Origin: Catonia carolina
Lineage: Eukaryota > Arthropoda > Insecta > Hemiptera > Achilidae
DNA length: 64,000 nt
Direction: 5' to 3'
Assembly (NCBI GenBank): GCA_035578175.1
Contig: JAQMRL010000004.1
Coordinates: 40,381,401 to 40,445,400 of the forward strand
Part shown: positions 13,601-25,600 of the stretch, one piece after another
How the letters are laid out: every line of letters begins with the position of its first letter
How positions within the stretch are numbered: the stretch's first letter is position 1
The notes under the pieces: model-generated
Seen by the model: the letters and a program-made list of their open reading frames with translations, nothing else
Databases searched by the model: none
Told to the model about the DNA's origin: nothing
Program-made: the position numbers and the translations under genes

Positions 13601-16600
13601 TCAAAATTCAAGCATTTTTCTCTAAAGAGCCTACTTTAGTGTCAAAAAGTGATTTTCCGTATTATTAAGCCAAATAAAGGTTAGTTTTCATTTTGCATCA
13701 TTCACTCATGATTAAAATTAGGTTATGTTTTTGAAGTTAGTTTTTTGTTTATTTCTAATGTTTTATTACTAATGTTAGGTTATATTGGTCATTATTCGCA
13801 TTGGCAAGAGAAAGTCGTGTGAGTGTTGCACACCAGATTTTTAAATATTTGAATCCACCTTATTTATTTGTTATTTGTAATATTTGATGTATTCATCCAT
13901 GGTATACTGATAAGTAGCCTGCTATAGCAATGTCGTTCTGTATCATTTTGATAATTTCAGATGTATGTATACGTACTAATGACTTCTCTCTTTATAGACC
14001 TCCACAGGGTTTAATGTAAGCTCTGTTGATTTGGTGTTAATTTTATTTCTCCTATTGCTATATGTTATCGTAAATGTAATATTTGTGTTTTATCACAAGT
14101 GAACGCACTACTATAGAAAGCACGATTTAAATGTCAAATAAGTCCCAATTTGAACAGTTCATCGAGCCCCTTATGGTTTTTATAAGTAAATGTATTTACA
14201 TATTCGCATCCTGTTTCAACTAAGGTTGGGTCTGGGTTTCAACAAGACCTCTTCATCTTACTCGATCCTTTCACCACTTCCCCCTCCTCAATCTGGTGCC
14301 ACATGCATCCTCTTCTCTCCACACTTTCTTCCATTCGCTCCTTAGATCTTCTTCTAGGAAGTCCTGCGCTCTCTTTTTCCATCAATCTCCATTCTCCTCA
14401 CTCACTTTTTTAACGTGTTCATAACAGTGTAATCTAGTCATATCGTGTGTCTCTCCCTCTCTCTCTTTCTCTCTCACTTACTCCGTCCTTAGATATAAAA
14501 TTAAGTTTTATAGTTAGCCACCGCCATGGTGTAGTGACTAGCGCGCTAGTCTACAAAGTGGAAGGCCCTGAAGCCTTCGATTCCCAGCTAGGGTCTTGAA
14601 ATTTGAACACGTTAAAGTCCACTGTTACAGTACCAAAACCCACATAAGTCGCTAATGACCTAGCTGTCGATGTGATTTTAAATAAAATAAAAATGTTATA
14701 GTTAGGTTAGTCTTTTGTTTCATATTTGATAAATAGTATAGTTTTGTTATACTAACTTTTATAATTTGTAAATTTTATTGTGCGTAAAATTTGTACTTTA
14801 TTTTTTGATGATTATTTGTTATTTTATTCATGTTGATTTATGCTGTATTTTGTTAATGAAATTTTGGGGTTATTTTTTATAATTGCTTGCAATTTTATTG
14901 TATGTAACCATGTTTCGATATGTTGCTTAAATAAATGTTTTGTGTCATTGAGAATTATGTACATAAACATTTGAAAAATATGTTAATGTAACAGCTGGCT
15001 TTAAACAAAATGCTTTTAAGTGTTTTGTCCATTCATCATATCCGTGCATTTGTCATTTTTCTGGGAATTTTATGTGTGTGTGTGTGCGTGCTCGTGTGTG
15101 TGAACAGAATATCTCAAGAACAGAACATCGTACAAAGTTGAAAAGTCAGATACTACTACCAGATTCGACATGAACATTTCCATCAAAATCGGTTAACCGA
15201 AAGTAGTAGTTTATTTGTGTCATTTTTCACTTTTTTGTGATTTTCTCAAAAATGGGTGCTACGATTTTTTTTAAAAATCGCCTTATTTATTAGATTTTTT
15301 ATGCTGTACAAGATAGGGTAAGCGCCATATCTTCTGAAATTCTTGGGAAGGCTGTTTTCTTGTAAAAAAATTGTTTTTTTAAGATTGCGGCTTAAATATG
15401 CATTTAAGCGCAAAAATGTATATAATAAAAGTTGTAGAGAATTTTAAAACCTACAACTTTTATAACAAACTTTTTTTTGTATAATGTGTAGTTTGCGGTA
15501 ATTAGTGATTTTCTGGTTTTTTTTCACGAAAACAAGTAAAAAAGTCAATTTTTTTTAAACATTGCAGCTTTAGCATGCATTTTACGACAAAAGTGTATAT
15601 AATCAAATTTATAGGAAATTAAAAGATCTACAACTTTTATTTAAAATATTTTTCTCTACAGAGCCTAGTTTAGTGTGAGAGTGATTTTCTGTATTTTAAG
15701 CCAAACAGTTGATTTTCATTTTGTGTCTTTCACTCATGATTAAAATTAGGTTATTTTTATTGAGGTTAGTTTTTTGTTTATTTGTAATGTTTTATTATTA
15801 ATGTTAGGTTATATTGTTAATTATTTTCATTGGCAAGAAAAAGTCATGTGAGTGTTTCACACCAGATTATTTTATTAATGGACATGGCCCTGCAAGCATA
15901 GTATGTATGCAATATCCACCATTTTGATTAATTGATTTTGTATGAGGGATGGAGCGCGCATCTTAGTCCTCTTCATTCTAGAAGTACACCTACTTATGTA
16001 CACCTCTGATTTTAGACTTTTAAAAATGTGGTTGAACGTATTTTTAGAAAGCAACACCATCTGTAGGTTACTTTTAGAACTACATAGTTCATATTTTGAC
16101 CATTAGAAGCAGTTTTAATCTTATTTTTAACAGTGTAATCCTTTTGCATTCAGTTTTTTAATAAATGTAACTATAAACTTTAAGCAAAGTTGAGTTAATC
16201 TTAACACTGTATTTCTGGAGAGTCTATTGCATTATTCCATCTTCTTTGTTCACTCAGCAAAACAGAGCCGGTCTTTTGTTTAAGTTTCAGAAGACAGCGT
16301 ATCGAGTATTTCTGTGGTAGATTATACTCCAGGTTTATTCGCGTGAGTATATCTTACTAATTAAGGCTTAACATCCGAAGATAATGTAGGTTACAGATTC
16401 TTCCTCTCACAACACAGTTTAAATATCAGACCACCGCTGTAGATAGACCCATTTATAATGTTTCTTAAGGTGAGAGTATCTTGTCATTGAGCCAACAGCC
16501 ATGCTTAGCCACTTCCTACCCGGAGCAAGAAACTTACATGTAGTAAGAGTTTGGTATCCCAAGTATCGGTAAATTTCACGAAATTTTGGTTAATTATCCT

Positions 16601-19600
16601 GTAAACTCATTAGAAGTTTACCTTCTTTGAAAGTAGAATCATTTATCTTGAAAATCTTCTTTTTCTTCTTCACTCTTCCTTCTCCTCCTCCTCCTTCTTC
16701 CTCCTTCTTCTTCTTCTCCTTTTTCTTCACTTTACAGATTAGGCAATACTGCCTTTTCTGGAAACCACCTTCTCCTTTTTCTTCACTTTACGGATTAGGC
16801 AGTTCTGCCTTTTCTGGAAACCACCTTCCCCTCAGATCACCAATACCCTTTCGACCATTTGGCTTAATATTCATTGTAAATCTAGCCAAACGGCTTTTCT
16901 CCATGAGTTCCAGATGACTACTCCAGTTGATTCTGTACACATTGATTTCTTCTTCAGGCTTATTTGCAACTCTTGCCTTAAAATGTCACTTCTGATCTTG
17001 TTCTCAAGGCTGCAGCCCTTCACTGCCCGAAGAAATTTTGTTGAAAATGTAACCAAATTAACAATTTCAATTTTTAGCCCCTGTAGTTCAGGGGCTATTT
17101 CCTTGTTTAATTTTGCTATCCTATTTCAGTCATCGCTAATGAATTAGTAGCAATGTGTAGTGATTTCTGGTTAGTTCTAAAACTGAATGTAACTACTCGT
17201 TGTTTGTTAAATTTTGAAAATAAATAACCTTCGCTGTAACAAAAATAATTTTACTCAGAGGTTTCTTCTTATTTTATAAAAGAACATGCTAGAATTTACA
17301 TAAAATATAAATTATTGTACCATTTTAGATCTGTGGTGGAATATACAAAATCATTGGATACATCTCGACCACTCACTGCTGCTATTGCATCAGGTTACCA
17401 GAGTGAACAACTGGTGAGTCATTATGTAATATAAGTTACATAATAGGCCTCTGTAAATAAATACATTTGTAAATAATATATAAAATATTTATAAAAATAA
17501 AATTATAAAAAGTGTTTATGTATAATGTTATGGAGAACTCAATTATCATTTTATAGATCTGGCACTTCTTAACTACAGTTTCTAGAAAATTAAATTAAAA
17601 AAATATGCACTTATTTACGTAAATTTTATGTAAACTTAGTTATTAATTTCTGTTGCATGTTTTATATCCATAAAATTTGAGAATATTTATTCAAAAAATT
17701 GATTAAGAAAAAGCATGTGTGGGCGATTTCATTAATTATTAACATTTTTCAATATAATGTGATCACTTGTTTTCTGAATTCTATAAAATAGATTTTGAAG
17801 CGCAAAATATCTACTTTGAGAAGTTCTGAAGTTATTCCATATTCTCTAAAGTTCATTTGATACTGACTATAGGAAAATTGTTTGCATAGTTTCCTCCCAG
17901 TCTCATGTATACCAAAAATTTTGTTTTTTAAATAGGCCTAGGATACATCATTCGATTTTCACAGGAAAGAATAACACCCAGAACTGTCATAGTTTTATGA
18001 ATTACGTTAATTCAAAATTCATCATCATTCAATTTTTATTTTTTATCCATTTTCATATTGAGTTGTTTACAGTATTAATCTACTATTTTTTTTAAATATT
18101 ATGTATTGATTATGTTTACCAGAAATTAATTCAATCATACTCCAACATACCATTGAGGGAGATGAAGGTTTTTTACAGAACTGTTGAACATTGGTTTGCC
18201 ACAGGGTTCCATCCTTTGACAAAAGTTAGGCTAATCAAGGGGTGAGGTTGGGGGGAATATTATTTACATATTAAAATAATAGTGATGTTTAATGTAGTTT
18301 TTAAGGAGTAAAAATAATTCAATTACAATAAAATCCACTTAATACGATTTTTAAGGGACTATCCTATGTTAGCTATTAGACGGAAAAGCGTCTTAGGCGG
18401 GAAACAAGTAGAATAGACCAATTTCTAATGAGGAATGATGTCTACCATACTGGTCGTATAAGTACGGAGTTTATGATGCCATGTATTCGGTTTTTCTGCC
18501 AACATGATATTTTTAATTTTTACAAAGTAGTTATTTAGTATCAATTTAAAAAATATGTACCAAACTCATCTGGATTAAAGTCGTCTGTCAGTAATCCTTT
18601 AGCGGAAGGGCGAACATTTTCTTCCTTAGATTGAGCGTTAACTTCATTAAACGCTTCTACACATATCTAACGGTAAACAATTTCATGACGTTTTTAATCG
18701 GTACATAAATCCAAAACTCAGAAACCCAGTGTTTGTTGTTTTGTTGGTTTTTTGAAGTAGTTGTTTGGTTCAGTGAAGTCAGTAACCTGCAGTTCTTTTG
18801 CAATTTTGATTGCATTTCTGTTAAAGTGATTGCACTACGGGCCAACTGAATTGCCACATTGTCACAACTACTATAGGTTAGTAAGAGTCGATTGTTCGTG
18901 ATGATGGTATCTACATTTTTCCTCTTTAGGGGGTGGAAGGTAGAGTAGGTTCTCTTTTTTGTCAAGCGAAATGCAGTCGCCCTTTTTCTTCTTTTTAAGT
19001 AATAAACTACAGTATTACATAATTATTTGTCAAAATTTTTGTTTCTTGAACAGAAACAGAGCGTATTAAGCAAAATTCAGCGCCTATTAGGAGGGGTATA
19101 TCTAAATTATTTATTCATACTAACTTTGAGAACTTAATAAGAAATGCGTATTATGCAGGAAATTGTATTAACCTTGAGCGTTTTAAACGGATTTGACTGT
19201 ATTATACGTTTGGTACTCCATTGTACTTCAGCACATCGTCACTAAAAAGATAAGTATTTTTATAAAACTTTTGAATTTAGGTTTGCCACAGGGCTCTATC
19301 CTTTTACCAGTGCTTCTTTAATTAGCGTTATCAAGGTTGTATATATATATACAGGGTGTCTCACGAGTAACCCGAAAAACTTCTAAGTCGGTTTCCTCTC
19401 ATCAAAATAATGAAAAAAGTTTATATAAACATGGGTCCGGAAACGCTTTGATAGCGAGTTACGGCTAGCGAAAGATTTCACCCTGAGTTCAGAACATACG
19501 CCTAAATAAAGTCATCCTAGAGGTCTAGGAACCCAATTTTATGAGTAGATTTGATGGTTTCTTATGTATCTCGACCCAAAAATTGAATAAAATAAGTTCC

Positions 19601-22600
19601 AGAACCATATCTCCAGTAGTTTTTGTAATATCCAATGAAAAACAGACAAATCTGTGCATAAAAATACGTTTTTCTAGGTTTGAAGAACAATAACTGTGTT
19701 AAATGGCTAATAAATGTGTAAATTTATTTAGCAAAACTTGTAGAGATTTTAATTCTGAAGAGAATGATGTCAAATAGGCCAATAATAAACAAACACAAAG
19801 TTTAAAAAATGTATGTTAAAATCTTTTGTGTTTACGAAGAACGTTAATTAAAAAGATATTGCATTTTCTGTCTTATTTTTTTGTATGTGTTGATTTAATT
19901 AAACATACATTTTTTAAACTATTTTCAAACTTTTAAACTTTTTTCGAGAAAACGACATTTCTGTAACAAACAGTTAACCTAAAAAAGGTTCCGTGATAAA
20001 CTGTATATGCTCTGGGTAAAGTATAAGTTGTTATGTTAGTCGTACTGAAATGAAAGCAGTCGGGCATGCGCACTGATGCTGTTCCCCCTTTACCCCTCGT
20101 TGCAAACAAGGGCAAACTCGTGACTCACATGACTATAATTGGGTCCTGTTATTTCAAATAACATTATTATTCATCATTCAGAGAAATCGTCTGATGTAGA
20201 GGTTATGTTGCATATAATAATAACACGTGCTACATGAAGTTAAATGCAATATAAACATTTTCAAAATATTGTTCTTGATTCCCACCACTTTAGGAATTCA
20301 TATATTAACTGATATTGGGGTATCAGAAATTAAAAAAACCCAGTATAATAACTTTTAATTTAAAAACTATTTGAAGTTCAAAATTGTGAATGTTTGTACT
20401 TGTCTAATTGCTAGAAATTAGGTTATTATTCTCTACTTCATGATCGTACTGTCTTTTATAATATTTTATTGACAAGCATTTTGAAATAACACTTAGATTA
20501 TGCATCTGTAGAAGAGTTTATTGCTTTATTGCATGTAATTAAAATTGTAGGTGATGAATATTTTATTGTATGCTTTTATAAAATTTTTGTTATTGTACTA
20601 TTGCATTTCTTGTTACTATATTATGCATTTTGATTGTCCTGTCTTTAAATTTGTTTACTTTATTTGTTGTTCTTGCTTATTGTGTTTGTACAATGTTCTG
20701 TTTTTTTACTGTTGTTTTTAGTTTGTATCCTTTTTGTATTTAACCTTTGTTATGATTTATCATAGTTTGAATAAATTGGTAAGATATTTTAATTTATATA
20801 AATGAAAAATTTTAATTAAAAAAATTCCATAGTTAAATAAAAATAAAGTGATGAAAAATCTTGATGAAAATTCTAGGGTCTTAATTGAAACGAAAATGGA
20901 AAAAGTAATTAAGGTAAAAAGTTCAATTTATTGGACTTATAAGAATGAATGATTCCAGGGCTACAAAGAAATAGTTCTGTTTCTTATTACATGATCAGCC
21001 AATTAAATAACTGAATCATTTAAGAACAAAAGAGGTAGAGGTGTAAAAGACACTAGTCAGAGTTATCTCCTCTGAAAATAATGAATTTCATTATACAGCC
21101 AGTCCCTGTGGTGAATGAAGTGAAGGTGTCATTTGCTGAGTGGAAAGTATATGCTTTTCAGAGGGCCGGGCATGCTGGTAAGTATACTTTTCCACTCAAT
21201 GAGGAAGGCAATGGTAAACCACCTCACTCCTTGTTTTACTTAGTAAAGCCTCTAGAGGTTCAAACCAGCCTTTCAGCTAATGACCAAAACAACATAAGAA
21301 TGAATAACGGAAGATTAAATTAAAAACTTTTTGACACAATATGTATTGATCAGAGCCTAATGTTATTTAATTTTATTAAAAACATAGAAATGGTTAAATT
21401 AGAAACAGTATTCAGAAAAAGTTTTTTGGTTAAAAAATTTCTGTGAAACGTAGTGGAATTCAAAGGTACTGATTAATAAGGGAACATCTGAAAAAGGTTA
21501 TGAAGCAGTGGGAAAGAAGAGAGCGAATTAATATAACAATAAATAAACAAAAAAATCTGTTATTCCTCCGAAAAAGATCTGTTATTTAAACAGTTCTACT
21601 AAAAATGGGCAATTTGACCATATTGCCCATATTTAACTTAGGTACCTCCTCAGTTTCAGGAGCTGAATACGTGAGTAAATGTTTTGTTCTCTTGCTAATC
21701 TCATGATCATTTGGTACTCAAAAAACCATTCGCAATATCCATCTTCAACGTGTTTATCTTGCCTTAAAAATTAAGAAAACATAATTAGGCATATTTAGTA
21801 ATTTGTTTTGAATGATATTGTTTTTTCATAATTTTTAAAGTGCAAAATTAATATAGCCTACTTATTTTTTTTTTAAATTTAGGCCCAGTATTTGGATATA
21901 ATTGGTTTCAATCGATACAATGCTTGGTATTCATTACCTGGCAAATTGGAAACAATTCGAATAAGAGTAGAAGACGAAGCAACAGAATGGCATAATAAAC
22001 ATCACAAGCCGATTTTAATGACAGAATATGGAGCAGATACCATGCCTGGATTACATATTGTAAGTTTTATTGCCTAATTATCTTTCTAGTGCAGAAACGA
22101 GTAGTTAGGTACATGTGGGATAGATCGGGAGAAGTCTTGTAGAGATTACTTTAAGCAAAATAAAATTCTTATTGTACCTTGCTTATTTATTATGTAATCT
22201 TTTTACGGGTTACGTCAGTAAAACATGATGATAGTAAAGCCTCTTGGCTATCACACAAGAAGGCATCGTTCTGATTTTGCCGAATTTCATAGGTTGTCAA
22301 TGAAAAAAAACTATCATATACTGTATCAAAACTAATGTCCCATCTTCCACAAAAGCTGTTTTTGATTGAATGTAAGAAAAGATTTAAGAAGGAGTTAAAC
22401 TCTTACCTGATAGATAAGTCGTATTATACAATCGAGGAATATAATTGCACACTTCTTTTCGATGATATACTTCAAATGGTAATGCCATTAAGTCAGTCCA
22501 TGTCAAGTGGTCCAGAAAAAATGAAATTGGTTGCTTGACCATTTTTAAATAAACGATTATTTCTTTCTATAGTTTTGCACGTGTTGATTATTTAAAACCA

Positions 22601-25600
22601 TTTTTTTTTTACAAGGTCAGCCATTTTTCATGATTTCAGAGGTTCTATGATTAACTCAGATTCTATTAATCGTTGAATATTTAATCAAGTACAGAAAACC
22701 TTCACTTCTTTGACACTTCCTTATACTTCAACTCGGCTCATGGCGAGGCGACATGATGTGGTGTAAGTAACATCTGGCAGGCAGGTCATCCCCTTCCACT
22801 TTCTCCTCATCCCCCGACCCTTCCGTTGTCATCGAGTACAGTATTGTACTGAAAGGGACGTAAGTTTGTTTGTATTCATTAAAATTGTGCAATTTTCATA
22901 CTAAAATCATGTAAAATCGTGTTTAAAGCTTACTATATATATATATATATATAATATGCCATATGCTCTGGATAGTTCGACATTTCGATACTTTGACAAC
23001 CTCTAAGTCTGCAAAGTGTTGAACTATCAAAGTTCTAATGTACCAATCTTTCAAGCAAAAACCAGTATATATATTTGGCTCAAAACATTTTGTTTCTGAG
23101 GTTTATTTTAAGGGACGGAAAATAAACTCAAACTTTTGAATTTTACAAAAGGCAGTTTTTAAAAATATTTTCTATTGGAACGGAAAGTGACTTGCTGTTC
23201 ATAATTTTTACTTGTGTAGGTATCTACAAATATTCAATGTTGGCAAAATTTCAAGCTTGAGTCGTTCTTCCTTGTAAAGTACTTCAAAAAATTGGTCGTA
23301 AAAGTTAATTGTTGAGAGAAGTTTGACTGTACAATAGTTTTTGTAACATTAATTTTTATATCAAAATTACAACTAATCTGTCTATTGTTATTGAATACTA
23401 TATAAATTAGATGTATTTTTCACTTGAAATTAAGTTACTAAGTAATGAAGTCCATCAATATGAATGTTTCCTTAAGTAAATTACATTTTTTATTTAAAGT
23501 CGACTATACAAGAACAGATTCCTCCATTTGTCAAATCTTTATTTAAAATAATTTCACCCTTTAAGTCAAATTCTAAAATTTAAATTTCTGTATCCAGTGT
23601 AACAGGATTTGTTTTGTACTCAATTTTTTTAATGAACAAAAAAAATTTTAATCTGTTTTTGTTTTAGTAGGTATCAAACAGTAAATGCAAAATATGTATT
23701 TTTTCTGTATTAATTGTGTGCTTTCAGGAACCCGCTTATATTTGGTCAGAAGAATATCAAGTTAAATTGTTATCAGAACATTTTAAAGCGTTTGATAAAT
23801 TAAGAAGTAAAAGTTTCTTCATTGGTGAAATGATATGGAATTTTGCTGATTTTAAGACAGAACAATGTAAGTTATATTGTTAGTAATTAGTAAATTTAAT
23901 TGCAATGTAATTATACATGGTTTCCCAATTAATTTTTTAAATTGGTTAAATCCTATTCTTATGAAATAACTGTCAAATTTTATTGTAATATTTACAATAA
24001 AAATTCTTTTGTGACATCAAGACAGTAGACTTTTTAAATAGTCATGACAATTATGTTATAGTAACCTACATATTTTTGTAGTTTACAGTTACTTAGACTG
24101 CTAAGTTCATTATAAACTGCAAATGGGAGTCGAAATCAGTGCTTTAGTTTTTACATTCTAATGCTTCAGCACTGTACCATCGCTACCGAGTAAAATCAAC
24201 ATACAAAAGTTGTTTACACCTCAGATTATTTCCCCCCTCGTACAGGGCCAATTTTAGACCACGTGAGGTGACTTAAGACATTTCTGGAAGCTTTTTTTGC
24301 AGCCACATTCTCAGCATTTGTTCACTGTAGACTTTTCTTCTTTCTTCTGTCCACCCAGTGTTATGTTTTTGCTCTTCATGGAAGCTATTTACACCTCAAA
24401 TAATACCGTTGTAATAATAATCCATTTATACCTCAAATACTGCAAAACCAGAAACATTCTGTTCATCTATTTACCCTGACTTTGCATAGCAATGCTTCCA
24501 CATTGATGCCACAATTACCGCCAAAAAAGTGCTACTGCATATTTATTTCTTGTGCTAAGTTATTATTAGCAAACTGTACATCGTCAGTTTAGATTGTTAA
24601 CATGGGAACCACATTTTCTAAAAATTTACAGGAGAGCCAAAAAACTGAATGAAACTTGTGTAGTTCCCATGAAGTTGGTAGAAAAAATTGTAATAACTAA
24701 TAATGTACTTCAATACTCATTGGAGATAATAGTTTTTCTAGTAGATAAGACAAATTTTCCATTTTTCAACAATGATACCAAAATTAAATTTTGTACTAAA
24801 AATGGAAATGACAGGTTAACACTGTTAACCAGCAATATAGTATTGTTATATATTATTACAGTAAAACTAAATAAATTTTAAATACAGGATAACCTGGATT
24901 ATCCGAAACCCGGGTAATCCACAATACCAGGGAATCCGCACTCCCAAAAAAAAGGTTACAGTAAAGTGCCAAGTCTGTATCACATTGCTCTTTAGTAAAT
25001 TGACATTTTAAGTTGAATACAGTATAGGAATACTTACCTAGAAAAAAGGAAAATCTTATAAATTGAATTAATGTAGATGGAAAAGAGTGTTTTCAACTGA
25101 AAACCAATGATGACATTTAAACTTGATATTGAAACAGTTTGACAAGGGTTTGAAGAAAATGTTGAAAATGATTACGATGATGATGAAATTGAATTAAGAG
25201 CATAAAATACGAAAATGCAATAAAATATTTTAATATGTGTATTCAGTGGGCAACAGAGAATGATATTCTACTGCACAAACTACTTTTATTGGGCTCAAAT
25301 ACGAAAAGACACTGTAGAAAAATCACTAACTTCAAAGAAACACACAAAAATTGCTGATAATTTAAAGAAAACATAGTAAAATTAATTTTTAAAACGTTTG
25401 TATCAATATCATAATAAAAGCGTTGTTTGCATAAAAATAGAAAGAGTAACGGGACTTATTTCGGCTTCGGAAACTCCCCTTGATATTCTATCTATACTGT
25501 TCCTTTAAATTGAACCCTTATTAATCTGAATTTTTCATAATCCGAACAGCCACAGATTTAATTAGTTCTGATTATCCAGGGCCTCCTGTATGAATTTATA

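Noticed and set aside
15875..16060. 61-codon open frame next to a family B copy
   Set aside because: No similarity recognised and length is within chance expectation.
10110..17413. Both 85-bp GUSB exons used together in one mRNA
   Set aside because: The exit phase of the first (0) does not match the entry phase of the second (2); inclusion of both shifts the frame before the nucleophile exon.
24594..24881. 95-codon open frame in the GUSB intron
   Set aside because: AT-rich, no motif, not flanked by splice signals in phase with GUSB.
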